Source: Cytobacillus suaedae (GTDB lineage: Bacteria > Bacillota > Bacilli > Bacillales > Bacillaceae_L). From it: a DNA stretch of 64,000 bases. The stretch lies in contig CP063163.1 of NCBI GenBank assembly GCA_014960805.1, positions 3,807,001-3,871,000 on the forward strand, given 5' to 3'. The notes below the pieces were generated by a model. The model was not told the origin of the DNA. It made no database searches and saw only the letters and a program-made list of their open reading frames with translations. The position numbers and the translations under genes were made by a program. Below, piece after piece: positions 18,736-30,805 of the stretch; position 1 is the first letter of the stretch; each line of letters begins with the position of its first letter.

Positions 18736-18758
18736 TGTTAATCATTGTAATGTCATTT

Positions 18759-18787
18759 ATTATCTCACTTCATGGGGTTTTTGACAA
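18759..18787 (-). promoter_or_regulatory. SigA promoter of yunF-yunE
   Basis: -35 TTGTCA (18782-18787), 17-bp spacer, -10 GATAAT (18759-18764) on the minus strand. A plus-strand TTGACA overlaps it at 18781-18786 and could serve the divergent NERD gene, though its -10 is weak. Confidence 0.6.
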
Positions 18788-18862
18788 TTTTCTGATCTTA
18801 TATTTTTGAATGTTGAAAATATGGAAGGTTATACTTACAATTATTTTGAAAGGACGTGGACT

Positions 18863-19777
18863 ATGATAATAAAAACGCGTGAGGAACCATTGGAGTTAAT
18901 GTTGCTTAGGATTTTAAATAACCGAATGCATTTAACTGAAAAGGATGTAAATTACCTAATAAGTTTAGAAAAAGGATTTAAGGGGGAACAAAAGTATGAT
19001 GTGTGGTTGGAAAAGTATCTCTCGGGTGAATGGATTGTTATAAATGATTTATTGTTAGATTATAACAACAATGTATTCCAGATCGACTCTTTGTTAGTTT
19101 CTAGTAAGAAAATGTATTTATTTAACGTTAAAAATTATGAATGTGATTTTTATATTGAAGATAATAGATGGTATTCACCATATGATAGTGAAATTAAGGA
19201 TCCACTGCTTCAGCTTAGTCGAAGCGAGACATTATTGAGACAACTGCTTGTAGTTCTTGGATTCAAACCTCAGATTGAGGCACTTTTGATTTTTATTAAC
19301 CCCGAGTTTCATCTATATCAAGCTCCTCTGAAACTTCCTGCTATTTTCCCTTCACAACTCAGTCGGTTTATGGGTAAGTTAAATATGTGTACTTCACCAC
19401 TAAAGGCACGGGATACTAAACTTGCACAAAAACTATTATCTCTTCACATTAAATATAATCCTTACTCAAGGTTACCAGATTATAGCTATGACAATCTTAA
19501 GAAGGGCATTATATGTGCTTCTTGTAACTCCTTTAATCAGAAAGTCTCTAACAACAATATAGTTTGTTTAGATTGTGGGTTCGTTGAAAAAGTAAATAAG
19601 GGCGTTTTACGGAGTTTAGAAGAGTATCAATTGCTATTTCCTGATGAAAGGATAACTGTGAATTCTGTCCAAGACTGGTGTAAAGTAATTACAAACAAAA
19701 ACACAGTTAGAAATATTTTGTCGGAACTATATTTACTTAAGGTTCATGGTAGGTCTTCTTTTTACGTTAGAAAATAG
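18863..19777 (+). CDS. NERD-domain protein with C-terminal zinc ribbon
   Basis: A 304-residue protein. A NERD (nuclease-related) domain spans about residues 35-155: KGFKGEQKYDVWL, NNVFQIDSLLVS (catalytic-type Asp) and FNVKNYE, where the usual E/Q-x-K reads N-V-K. This is followed by two CxxC pairs (CASC and CLDC, 16 residues between) forming a probable zinc ribbon, then a helical tail. NERD proteins are thought to act on DNA; activity here is inferred and weakened by the altered motif. The ATG at 18863 follows GGACGTGG; a TTG at 18806 is less likely. The AT-rich composition and lone position suggest an accessory gene. Confidence 0.75.
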   Translation: MIIKTREEPLELMLLRILNNRMHLTEKDVNYLISLEKGFKGEQKYDVWLEKYLSGEWIVINDLLLDYNNNVFQIDSLLVSSKKMYLFNVKNYECDFYIEDNRWYSPYDSEIKDPLLQLSRSETLLRQLLVVLGFKPQIEALLIFINPEFHLYQAPLKLPAIFPSQLSRFMGKLNMCTSPLKARDTKLAQKLLSLHIKYNPYSRLPDYSYDNLKKGIICASCNSFNQKVSNNNIVCLDCGFVEKVNKGVLRSLEEYQLLFPDERITVNSVQDWCKVITNKNTVRNILSELYLLKVHGRSSFYVRK

Positions 19778-19787
19778 ACTTATTCAT

Positions 19788-20340
19788 CACTCTGTGTTTT
19801 TCACAGTATATTCTATTTTATGATGTTATTTGAAATTAATCGTTACTCTATTTTCAAGTTTCCTCCAATTCATGGTGCGATTAGGAGCTAATTGTTATTC
19901 AATTTTCAAATTTGTTCCATTTAGTAGGGCGATTAGGGCCTATTCGTTACTCTGTTTTCAAGTTTATTCCATTTAGTGGGGCAATTATAGCCTATTCGTT
20001 ACTCTGTTTTCAAGTTTATTCCATTTCATGGCGCGATTAGGACCTTTTCGTTACTCTGTTTTCAAGTTTATTCCATTTAGTGGGGCAATTATAGCCTATT
20101 CGTTACGCTATTTTCAAATTTATTCCATTTAGTGGTGCGATTAGAGCCTATTCGTTACTCTGTTTTCAAGTTTATTCCATTTCATGGTGCGATTAGGACC
20201 TTTTCGTTACTCCGTTTTCAAGTTTATTCCATTTAGTGGCGCGATTAGGACCTATTAGTTACGCTATTCTCAAGATTTTCATATACTGATTCGATTGAGA
20301 GCTATTTGTTGCTCTATTTTCAAATTTATTCCAATTAGTC
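19788..20340 (+). repeat. 52-bp tandem repeat array 1 (about 10 copies)
   Basis: Ten units begin at 19841, 19893, 19945, 19997, 20049, 20101, 20153, 20205, 20257 and 20307. The spacing is exactly 52 bp except for the last (50), and a degenerate unit precedes them from about 19788. A typical unit starts CGTTACTCTGTTTTCAAGTT and continues TATTCCATTTAGTGGTGCGA then TTAGGACCTATT. Units 3 and 5 are identical. Two subtypes alternate after TATTCCATTT (AGTGG or CATGG). Fifty-two is not a multiple of three and stops occur in all frames, so it is not coding. The array fills the gap between the convergent NERD and sufB genes. Confidence 0.95.
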
Positions 20341-20344
20341 ACAA

Positions 20345-20382
20345 CAAAAAAACTCGTTCAGGACACCCCCCGAACGAGTTTT
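20345..20382 (-). terminator. Terminator of the suf operon
   Basis: On the minus strand AAACTCGTTC and GAACGAGTTT pair around a C/G-rich loop, followed by a T run. It lies directly after the sufB stop and abuts repeat array 1. Confidence 0.85.
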
Positions 20383-20391
20383 TAAATAGTT

Positions 20392-21789
20392 TTACCCAAT
20401 AGACCCTTCCATCTCGAACTTAATCAAACGGTTCATCTCAACCGCATATTCCATTGGAAGTTCTTTTGTGAATGGCTCAATGAAACCCATAACAATCATT
20501 TCAGTTGCTTCTTGCTCAGAAATACCACGGCTCATTAGATAGAATAACTGCTCTTCTGATACCTTCGATACTTTTGCTTCATGCTCTAATGAAATGTTGT
20601 CATTAAAGATTTCATTGTATGGAATTGTATCTGATGTAGATTGGTTATCCATAATTAATGTATCACATTCAATGTTTGCACGAGCACCATCAGCTTTACG
20701 ACCGAAGTGAACAATACCACGGTACGTTACTTTACCACCATGTTTAGAAATTGATTTAGAAACAATGGTAGATGATGTGTTAGGTGCTAAGTGAATCATC
20801 TTAGCTCCTGCATCCTGATGCTGACCTTTTCCTGCAATCGCAATGGAAAGAGTCATGCCACGAGCTCCTGCACCTTTAAGGATAACTGCTGGATACTTCA
20901 TTGTTAATTTAGAACCGATGTTACCATCAATCCATTCCATGGTTGCATTTTCTTCTGCAACTGCACGCTTCGTAACTAGGTTAAATACGTTGTTAGCCCA
21001 GTTTTGAATTGTAGTATAACGGCAGTATGCGTCTTTTTTAATGATAATCTCAACTACCGCACTGTGTAGAGAGTTTGTTGTATATACCGGAGCTGTACAA
21101 CCTTCAACATAGTGTACATGAGCACCTTCGTCAACGATGATAAGTGTACGCTCAAACTGACCCATGTTTTCAGAGTTAATACGGAAGTATGCTTGAAGTG
21201 GTGTATCAACTTTAATTCCTTTTGGAACGTAGATGAATGATCCACCAGACCATACTGCTGAATTAAGTGCAGAGAACTTGTTATCTGTATTTGGAATAAC
21301 TTTTCCGAAGTGCTCACGGAAAATACCTTCATTTTCCTTTAAAGCAGTATCTGTATCTTTAAACACGATACCTAAATCTTCAAGGTCTTCCTTCATGTTA
21401 TGATATACAACCTCTGATTCATATTGTGCAGAAACCCCTGCAAGATACTTTTGCTCAGCTTCAGGAATACCTAATTTATCAAATGTTGCTTTGATTTCTT
21501 CAGGTACTTCATCCCAAGAACGCTCAGATTTTTCAGATGGTTTTACATAATACGTAATTTCATCGAAGTTTAAGCTTGCCATATCGCCACCCCATTGTGG
21601 CATTGGCATGTTGTAGAAATGCTCTAAGGATTTAAGACGGTATTCTAACATCCATTGTGGCTCTTTTTTCATACGAGAGATTTCTTCAACAATCTCTTTT
21701 GTTAGACCACGTTTTGAACGGAAAATCGAAACGTCTTTATCTGCAAATCCATATTTATAATCGCCAATATCAGGCATCTTTTTAGCCAT
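20392..21789 (-). CDS. sufB: Fe-S cluster scaffold subunit SufB
   Basis: A 465-residue SufB, the beta-helix scaffold on which SufBCD builds iron-sulfur clusters. Recognisable parts are [19 protein letters not shown], the region around EGCTAP that carries a conserved Cys, and the C-terminal [26 protein letters not shown] helix region that contacts SufC. It is the last gene of the sufCDSUB operon, 60 bp after sufU, with GAAGGAG before the ATG. Length matches the family. Confidence 0.97.
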   Translation of the reverse strand: MAKKMPDIGDYKYGFADKDVSIFRSKRGLTKEIVEEISRMKKEPQWMLEYRLKSLEHFYNMPMPQWGGDMASLNFDEITYYVKPSEKSERSWDEVPEEIKATFDKLGIPEAEQKYLAGVSAQYESEVVYHNMKEDLEDLGIVFKDTDTALKENEGIFREHFGKVIPNTDNKFSALNSAVWSGGSFIYVPKGIKVDTPLQAYFRINSENMGQFERTLIIVDEGAHVHYVEGCTAPVYTTNSLHSAVVEIIIKKDAYCRYTTIQNWANNVFNLVTKRAVAEENATMEWIDGNIGSKLTMKYPAVILKGAGARGMTLSIAIAGKGQHQDAGAKMIHLAPNTSSTIVSKSISKHGGKVTYRGIVHFGRKADGARANIECDTLIMDNQSTSDTIPYNEIFNDNISLEHEAKVSKVSEEQLFYLMSRGISEQEATEMIVMGFIEPFTKELPMEYAVEMNRLIKFEMEGSIG

Positions 21790-21849
21790 CTGTTTTCACT
21801 CCTTCAGAGGGAGATTATGAACTAGGAAAAATAAGTCCTTTTCTACCCT

Positions 21850-24807
<2,958 letters not shown>

Positions 24808-24824
24808 GTTAATCCCCCTAACGC

Positions 24825-25610
24825 TTATGCTTCTTGCCCGACAGTTTCATCTTCAATACCTAATTCTTGCTTAATCCAGTCATATCCTTCTGCTTCTAAA
24901 CGGTGAGCTAGTTCAGGACCACCTGATTTAACAACGCGTCCTTGCATCATAACATGTACCTTATCAGGAGTAATGTAGTTAAGTAGACGTTGGTAGTGAG
25001 TAATAATTAAGCAACCAAAGTCTTCTCCACGTTTTTCATTAATTCCTTTAGAAACAACCTTTAATGCATCTATATCTAATCCAGAATCGATTTCATCTAA
25101 AATAGCAATTTTTGGATCAATCATCATTAATTGTAGGATTTCATTACGTTTCTTTTCTCCACCTGAGAATCCTTCATTTAAGTAACGTTGTGCCATATCT
25201 GGATCCATTTCAAGGAATTCCATGTTTTTATCCATTGTACGGATAAATTTCATTAGTGAAATTTCATCGCCTTCTTCGCGCCTTGCGTTCATCGCTGAAC
25301 GTAAGAAATCTGCATTTGTTACTCCACTAATTTCACTAGGATATTGCATTGCAAGGAATAGACCTGCACGTGCACGCTCATCTACTTCCATTTCTAGAAC
25401 GTCTTCTCCGTCAAGTGTGATTGAACCACTTGTAACTTCATATTTTGGATGTCCCATGATCGCTGATGATAAAGTTGATTTACCTGTACCATTTGGTCCC
25501 ATGATTGCGTGGATTTCTCCACCCTTAACCTCAAGGTTTACACCCTTAAGGATCTCTTTACCATCAATTGATACATGAAGATCTTTAATTGTTAAAGTTG
25601 AACCTGCCAT
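24825..25610 (-). CDS. sufC: Fe-S assembly ATPase SufC
   Basis: A 261-residue ABC-type ATPase that drives shape changes in SufB and SufD. Walker A is GPNGTGKST near residue 38, the signature is FSGGEKKRNE and Walker B is IAILDEIDSGLD, with the switch His in ITHYQRLL. First gene of the suf operon; GGAGG precedes the ATG by 7 bases. Promoter is about 85 bp upstream. Confidence 0.97.
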   Translation of the reverse strand: MAGSTLTIKDLHVSIDGKEILKGVNLEVKGGEIHAIMGPNGTGKSTLSSAIMGHPKYEVTSGSITLDGEDVLEMEVDERARAGLFLAMQYPSEISGVTNADFLRSAMNARREEGDEISLMKFIRTMDKNMEFLEMDPDMAQRYLNEGFSGGEKKRNEILQLMMIDPKIAILDEIDSGLDIDALKVVSKGINEKRGEDFGCLIITHYQRLLNYITPDKVHVMMQGRVVKSGGPELAHRLEAEGYDWIKQELGIEDETVGQEA

Positions 25611-25696
25611 TACAATACCTCCATTTTTACAAAAAAAAATTTTTGTATAGGTTGACTCATCGTCATTACCTTTATTCTCATTTTATTCTCATTCTA

Positions 25697-25725
25697 ATCT
25701 TATAACAAATTAAAAGTGATAGCAA
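25697..25725 (-). promoter_or_regulatory. Probable promoter of the suf operon
   Basis: -35 TTGCTA (25720-25725), 17-bp spacer, -10 TAAGAT (25697-25702) on the minus strand. The short leader contains a direct repeat (ATGAGAATAAA twice) just before the sufC ribosome site, of unknown meaning. Confidence 0.55.
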
Positions 25726-25873
25726 CCTTTTGAACTTGCCACAACTATTTTAAGATGACATGTTTTTTATCCCATTCAATCCTGATTTTCCCTAGTTCCA
25801 AATTTATATTCTTTCTATCTTTTCACTTAAAGTTAAAAACCATTCTGTTTTTTAGTAATACCTATTTAAATAG

Positions 25874-25905
25874 GAAAAAACCAGAAATCGCTTCTGGTTT
25901 TTTCA
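25874..25905 (-). terminator. Terminator after the ATT-start small ORF
   Basis: On the minus strand AAAACCAGAA-GCGATT-TCTGGTTTT with T runs lies 10 bp after a short reading frame, supporting transcription of that frame. It separates this unit from sufC. Confidence 0.8.
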
Positions 25906-25913
25906 TAAATATA

Positions 25914-26108
25914 TTAGATTGAATGAACTTTACTGTCCAATCGTGCAATTAATAATTTTCCTTTGACATAATCCTGTTCACGCTTCTGTTCTACTTTCAT
26001 TCTTGCTTCGACATTAGATCTATACACCTCATAACTAATTCCATGTGCCTGGTGCATAGCCTTTTCCATTTCGCTTGTGTAATTCAATTTCAGTTTTTCA
26101 CTGATAAT
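25914..26108 (-). CDS. Small charged protein with apparent ATT start codon
   Basis: A 64-residue frame: (M)ISEKLKLNYTSEMEKAM, then HQAHGISYEVYRSNVEARM and a lysine-rich end. A good ribosome site (AAAGGA) lies 7 bases before ATT at 26108. No ATG, GTG or TTG start has suitable spacing; an internal ATG exists at codon 14. Heptad-like charge pattern suggests a helical, perhaps coiled-coil, peptide. A terminator follows the stop. I do not recognise the family. A frameshift in an ATG-initiated gene is an alternative. Confidence 0.5.
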   Translation of the reverse strand: MISEKLKLNYTSEMEKAMHQAHGISYEVYRSNVEARMKVEQKREQDYVKGKLLIARLDSKVHSI

Positions 26109-26308
26109 GAATCATTCCTTTCATTTATTTATAAATTATTTTAACCATATAGCAATACTAACACCATCCGTCTTATCCTAACAAATTCCAAAATTTAATA
26201 AATAATAATCTACACCTTTATTTATAGCCACACTTCATATCAGGCATCATAATTGATTAAAATTGGAATAAAATACTCTCATTTCCTCGCTTTTATTCAA
26301 AATTAACG

Positions 26309-26340
26309 AAAAAAGGTGCCTGAACTATGTCAGACACCTA
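26309..26340 (-). terminator. Terminator of metNPQ
   Basis: On the minus strand AGGTGTCTGA-CATAGT-TCAGGCACCT followed by six T residues, directly after the metQ stop. Confidence 0.88.
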
Positions 26341-26346
26341 CAATTA

Positions 26347-27198
26347 TTATTCACTTACTGGGACAACTGCCCCTTCATATTTTTCTAAAATGAAGTTTTG
26401 GATCTGTTCAGAACGAAGTACTTCAACTAAAGTTTGAATTTCAGAACGGTTTTCATCACCTGTTCTTACTGTAATAATGTTTACATATGGTGACTCTGAG
26501 CCTTCTAGTGCAATTGAGTCTTCCTTAGGGTTCAATCCAGCGTCAATTGCATAGTTCGTGTTAATTAACACCGCGTCCCCCTCATCATTATTATAAACTT
26601 GAGGAAGATACCCCGCATCCACATCAGCTTTGAACTCTAGGTTTTTCGGATTATCAACAATATCATCAATTGTAGCTGTTGTTGTATCAATTCCTTCTTT
26701 AAGTGTAATCAGTCCCTCTGTTTGAAGCATTGTTAAAATACGACCATGGTCAGCTACAGAGTTACTCATAATAATTAAAGCACCTTCAGGTAATTCATCT
26801 AAGCTTTTGTATTTTTTCGAATAAACCCCAATTGGCTCAATATGAATTCCGCCAGCATTAACGAAATCATAACCATTATCAGCAATTTGCGCTTCTAAGT
26901 AAGGAATATGCTGAAAGTAGTTAGCATCAATTTCTTTGTCTGCTAATGCTTTGTTAGGCAAAATGTAATCTTGGAAAGGAACGATTTCAAGTTCAATCCC
27001 CTTTTCTGCTAATAGAGGTATTGCTTCTTCTAAAATTTCAGCATGAGGCACGTTTGAAGCTCCTACAACTAATTTAACTGTTTCAGCTTCTCCCCCTGCA
27101 TCACCAGTGGTAGTATTATCTTCGTTATTTGCCGTGCCGCAAGCAGCTAGAGCTAATAGTAAAACAAATAATGATAGTGAATATAACGTTTTTTTCAT
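26347..27198 (-). CDS. metQ: Methionine ABC transporter substrate-binding lipoprotein
   Basis: A 283-residue NlpA-family lipoprotein that binds methionine outside the membrane. The signal and lipobox LAAC lie at about residues 16-19, followed by an acidic Gly-rich linker. Conserved segments are GASNVPHAEIL, DANYFQHIPYLE, IMSNSVADHGRILTML and NTNYAIDAGL. It is the third gene of the SAM-riboswitch operon and follows metP by 13 bp. Confidence 0.95.
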   Translation of the reverse strand: MKKTLYSLSLFVLLLALAACGTANNEDNTTTGDAGGEAETVKLVVGASNVPHAEILEEAIPLLAEKGIELEIVPFQDYILPNKALADKEIDANYFQHIPYLEAQIADNGYDFVNAGGIHIEPIGVYSKKYKSLDELPEGALIIMSNSVADHGRILTMLQTEGLITLKEGIDTTTATIDDIVDNPKNLEFKADVDAGYLPQVYNNDEGDAVLINTNYAIDAGLNPKEDSIALEGSESPYVNIITVRTGDENRSEIQTLVEVLRSEQIQNFILEKYEGAVVPVSE

Positions 27199-27211
27199 AA
27201 TGAATCTCTCC

Positions 27212-27880
27212 TTATCTTTTATCTAATTTTGAAGTGACAATGTCACCGATAAACTGAAGTATAAATACTATGATTAAAATTAAAATAGTGGCAACAAATG
27301 TTACATCATTATTGCCTCTTTGAAACCCTTCTAGATAAGCTAGGTTTCCTAGACCACCAGCTCCAATTACTCCAGCCATAGCTGTATAGCCTACTAGTGC
27401 TATTGCTGTTACGGTAATTCCTGATACTAATGCTGGCATGGATTCAGGTAATAGCACCTTCGTTATGATAGTAGTTGTTGTGGCTCCCATTGATTTGGCT
27501 GCCTCAATAACCCCTTTATCAATTTCTCTTAGAGCAATCTCAACCATTCTCGCATAGAATGGGGCTGCACCAATTATGAGAGCAGGAAGGGCAGCATTTG
27601 CTCCTAGTATTGTACCAACTATTGTTTTAGTGAAAGGAATCAGCAAAATAATCAAAATAATAAATGGAATGGAACGGAAAATATTAACGACTGCTGCAAT
27701 TAATGAGTTCATAGTTTTACTTTCCCAAATGTTCCCTTTGGAAGTAAGGAATAATAACAAACCTAAGATAATTCCTAAGATAAATGTCGCAATGACCGAT
27801 ATTCCAGTCATGTATAACGTTTCATTGGTAGCCGTTATCACTTTTTCCCACTTAACATTTGGTAATAGCTCCTCAAGCAT
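27212..27880 (-). CDS. metP: Methionine ABC transporter permease
   Basis: A 222-residue MetI-type permease with five to six membrane spans. The EAA loop that docks on MetN reads EAAKSMGATTTTIITKVLLPES. Start ATG at 27880 overlaps the 3' end of metN by 8 bp. Called metI in E. coli and metP in B. subtilis. Confidence 0.95.
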   Translation of the reverse strand: MLEELLPNVKWEKVITATNETLYMTGISVIATFILGIILGLLLFLTSKGNIWESKTMNSLIAAVVNIFRSIPFIILIILLIPFTKTIVGTILGANAALPALIIGAAPFYARMVEIALREIDKGVIEAAKSMGATTTTIITKVLLPESMPALVSGITVTAIALVGYTAMAGVIGAGGLGNLAYLEGFQRGNNDVTFVATILILIIVFILQFIGDIVTSKLDKR

Positions 27881-28898
27881 TTGCTATCACCTCCACTTCA
27901 ACTTGCTCACTATGAATGTAATCAATAGCTTTATTAATTTCATTTGTGTCACCATCGACGTGAATGAAAAGTGTTCCATATGAACCACTTTGAGTTTGTG
28001 AGATTTTCCCTTGTAGAATGTTCACGTTTAAATTAAAATTCCGGATCAAATTTGTAATTAGTGGACGCTCTGCAGCATCACCTACAAAAGTAAGTTGAAC
28101 CACTTTGCCATTAGGATATTGATCAAGTAAATGCTCAATCGTTTCTTTTGTTTCTTCTGGCTCGGTTACTTGTTTTACAAACCTTTGGGTGATAGGCATC
28201 TTAGGTTTTCTAAAGACCTCTAAAACCTGACCTTGCTCAACAATCTTTCCATTTTCCATAACTGCAACACGGTGACAAATTTTTCGAATAACATGCATCT
28301 CATGAGTGATAAGCACAATTGTTAAACCTAAGCGCTCATTTATATCGACCAGCAAATCTAGGATTGAGTCGGTTGTTTGTGGATCAAGGGCTGATGTAGC
28401 CTCATCACAAAGTAATACTTTAGGGTTACTTGCTAGTGCCCTCGCAATTCCAACTCTTTGCTTCTGTCCTCCACTCAGCTGTGAAGGATAGGCTTTTTCT
28501 CTTCCCTTAAGTCCAACCAACTTTACTAACTCATTCACACGCCTAAGCCTTTCCTTCTTCGGCACTCCAATAATCTCTAAAGGAAACTCGATGTTCTCGC
28601 TAACTGTTCGTGACCACAGCAGGTTAAAATGTTGGAAAATCATGCTAATTTCTTGTCGTGCCTTTCTTAACTTACTTCCTTTAGCACTGGTAATTTGATG
28701 ACCTGCTACAGCTATAGAGCCTTCTGTTGGAATTTCAAGTCCGTTTAATAATCGTATTAATGAGCTTTTTCCTGCCCCACTATAACCAATGATTCCAAAG
28801 ATTTCTCCTTGTTTTACCTCTAGATTGACCCCATCTACAGCTGTCACTGATCCCGATTTAGATTTATAAATCTTTTTTACATTTTGTAATGTAATCAT
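27873..28898 (-). CDS. metN: Methionine ABC transporter ATPase
   Basis: A 341-residue ATPase. Walker A is GYSGAGKSS near residue 38, the signature is LSGGQKQR, Walker B is VLLCDEATSALDP and the H-loop is LITHEMHV. The C-terminal ~90 residues form a NIL/ACT-like domain that in MetN binds methionine for trans-inhibition. First gene of metNPQ, downstream of a SAM-I riboswitch. Confidence 0.96.
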   Translation of the reverse strand: MITLQNVKKIYKSKSGSVTAVDGVNLEVKQGEIFGIIGYSGAGKSSLIRLLNGLEIPTEGSIAVAGHQITSAKGSKLRKARQEISMIFQHFNLLWSRTVSENIEFPLEIIGVPKKERLRRVNELVKLVGLKGREKAYPSQLSGGQKQRVGIARALASNPKVLLCDEATSALDPQTTDSILDLLVDINERLGLTIVLITHEMHVIRKICHRVAVMENGKIVEQGQVLEVFRKPKMPITQRFVKQVTEPEETKETIEHLLDQYPNGKVVQLTFVGDAAERPLITNLIRNFNLNVNILQGKISQTQSGSYGTLFIHVDGDTNEINKAIDYIHSEQVEVEVIANA

Positions 28899-28996
28899 TT
28901 TTGCTTCACCTTCTTTTGATAACTACTTATGTTTAGTTTGTTCTTCAAGCTTTGGTTAATGTAACTATTTCTTAAATTAGGACAGGACTTTTATTT

Positions 28997-29163
28997 AAAA
29001 AACAAAAAGCCCTTCTACTCAAATGAGCAGAAAGGCATACGTAATATGGTCCTTCCTCTCATTTCCCAAAGCAACAGCTTTGTGTGAATTGGCACCATTT
29101 CAACATTGTTGACGGTTGCCGGGCTTCATAGGGCACATCCCTCCACCACTCTCAATAAGAGTT
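28997..29163 (-). promoter_or_regulatory. SAM-I riboswitch (S-box) of metNPQ
   Basis: On the minus strand the aptamer (29163 to 29056) begins CTCTTATTGAGAGTGGTGGA and contains GCCCTATGAAGCCCGGCAAC, both S-box hallmarks; P1 closes as CTCTTATT/AATGAGAG. The terminator GCCTTTCTGCTCATTTGAGT with its pairing arm AGAAGGGC and a T run occupies 28997-29035. SAM would promote termination and lower methionine uptake. Confidence 0.96.
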
Positions 29164-29219
29164 ACACTTTATTCAATTATCGCTTTAAAACAGTTAAGTA
29201 TTAATTGAGTACGAAAGTG

Positions 29220-29249
29220 AGTATATCATGGGTAAGAAATCAGTGTCAA
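29220..29249 (-). promoter_or_regulatory. SigA promoter of metNPQ
   Basis: -35 TTGACA (29244-29249), 18-bp spacer, -10 TATACT (29220-29225) on the minus strand, 31 bp after the metY stop. Confidence 0.75.
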
Positions 29250-29279
29250 CAAAAATAATATTTTTATATTTTACTATTT

Positions 29280-30602
29280 CTAAATAGCACTTACTGGCTT
29301 TTTAGATGAATATCCTGTTGCCTTTTCAATCGCTTGTTCTAAGTCTTCCAGTAGATCTTCACTATTTTCGATTCCAACTGAAAGCCTAATTAAATCATCA
29401 GTCACTCCTGATTTTTTTAACTCCTCGGCACCTAGTTGCTGATGAGTTGTACTAGCAGGATGAATGATTAAGCTCTTTGCATCCCCCACATTTGCTACAT
29501 GAGACCAAAGAGTTACATTATTAATCACTTTTGCTCCTGCTTCCCTGCCTCCTTTAATTCCAAATACAATAACCGCACCAGCACCTTTAGGTAAGTACTT
29601 TTTGGCTAATTCCTTTCCAGGATGGTTATCATGCTCTGGGTACAATAGCCACTCTACACCAGGGTGGTCATCTAAGTAAGAGACTATCTTTCTTGTATTC
29701 TCAATATGCTCTTTCATCCGGACATGTAGTGTTTCCAACCCTAGATTAAACTGAAATGCATTAAATGGACTAATGGCTGGACCTAAGTCCCTTAATAGCT
29801 GCACTCTAGCTTTTACAATAAAAGCAACTGCTCCTAAAGCTTCGGAATATACTAAGTTATTATAACTTGGATCTGGAGTAGTAAAGCCAGGAAACTTTGG
29901 AGAGTTCCAATCAAACTTTCCACCATCTACAATAATACCTCCAAGAGTTGTTCCATTCCCTAGCAACCATTTGGTAGCTGAGTGGATAACAATATCTGCA
30001 CCATGTTCGATTGGCCTACATAGATACGGTGTTGCAAACGTATTATCAATGATTAATGGAATACCTGCTTCATGTGCAATTTCAGCCACTGCTTCTATAT
30101 TTAAAATATCCAAACTAGGATTTCCTATTGTTTCAGCAAAAAGTGCCTTTGTTTTAGGAGTAATTGCATTTTTGAAATTAGTAGGATCAGATGAATCAAC
30201 AAAGTGTGTATTAATTCCGTACTTTGGTAACGTGTTCGCAAATAAATTATACGTTCCACCATATAGAGTAGACGCAGAGACAACTTCATCACCTGAACTG
30301 GCAATATTTAAAATGGCTGTTGTAATAGCTGCCATTCCACTTGCAACAGCTAAACTGCCAGCACCACCCTCTAATTGAGCAACTCTTTCTTCAAAAACAG
30401 TTACCGTAGGATTGTGAATACGAGAATAAATATATCCTGATTCCTTTAAAGCAAATAGGTTTGCAGCATGTTCTGTATTCTCGAACTTAAAAGCATTTGA
30501 TTGATAAATCGGAACAGCACGCGCTCCAGTCACTGGATCAGCTTGTAAACCTCCATGTACTCCAATTGTTTCCAGACGATACTTCTTCTCATTTCCACCC
30601 AT
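29280..30602 (-). CDS. metY: O-acetylhomoserine sulfhydrylase-type enzyme
   Basis: A 440-residue PLP enzyme of the Cys/Met metabolism family, of the MetY length class, longer than MetB or MetC. It should make homocysteine from O-acetylhomoserine and sulfide. PLP contacts: SGMAAITTAI, YGGTYNL, IIDNTFATPYL and the Schiff-base lysine in HSATKWLLGNG; C-terminal RLSVGIEN. It is the sole gene behind its own SAM-I riboswitch. Homoserine supply comes from hom in this window. No strong terminator follows, so it may read into the metNPQ leader. Confidence 0.93.
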   Translation of the reverse strand: MGGNEKKYRLETIGVHGGLQADPVTGARAVPIYQSNAFKFENTEHAANLFALKESGYIYSRIHNPTVTVFEERVAQLEGGAGSLAVASGMAAITTAILNIASSGDEVVSASTLYGGTYNLFANTLPKYGINTHFVDSSDPTNFKNAITPKTKALFAETIGNPSLDILNIEAVAEIAHEAGIPLIIDNTFATPYLCRPIEHGADIVIHSATKWLLGNGTTLGGIIVDGGKFDWNSPKFPGFTTPDPSYNNLVYSEALGAVAFIVKARVQLLRDLGPAISPFNAFQFNLGLETLHVRMKEHIENTRKIVSYLDDHPGVEWLLYPEHDNHPGKELAKKYLPKGAGAVIVFGIKGGREAGAKVINNVTLWSHVANVGDAKSLIIHPASTTHQQLGAEELKKSGVTDDLIRLSVGIENSEDLLEDLEQAIEKATGYSSKKPVSAI

Positions 30603-30632
30603 TTTTCATCTCTCCTTCACTCATTTGTGAAA

Positions 30633-30778
30633 TAAAAAAATCCCCTTCATAAGAAGAGGATGAGTTCCATAAGACTCTTCTTATCTTTCAGGCATAAATA
30701 TACCTGCAGGATTTAGCACCGTGTATCTTACCGGTTGCCGGGTTTCTAAGGGCCAGTCCCTCCACCACTCTTGATAAG
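30633..30778 (-). promoter_or_regulatory. SAM-I riboswitch (S-box) of metY
   Basis: On the minus strand the aptamer (30778 to 30680) reads CTTATCAAGAGTGGTGGAGG at its start (P1 closes with GATAAG), then GGCCCTTAGAAACCCGGCAA, typical S-box blocks. The terminator ATCCTCTTC-TTAT-GAAGGGGAT plus seven T residues is at 30633-30661. AAGAAGAG upstream can act as anti-terminator. Confidence 0.96.
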
Positions 30779-30805
30779 TAAACTATTAAATTAATATTAT
30801 TCTGA

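Noticed and set aside
19841-20340. CRISPR array
   Set aside because: Units are contiguous with no unique spacers, the period is 52 bp, differences are point changes, and no cas genes are nearby.
25681-25702. Iron- or Fe-S-type operator in the suf leader
   Set aside because: The ATGAGAATAAA direct repeat is AT-rich and has no inverted symmetry matching Fur or IscR-like sites.
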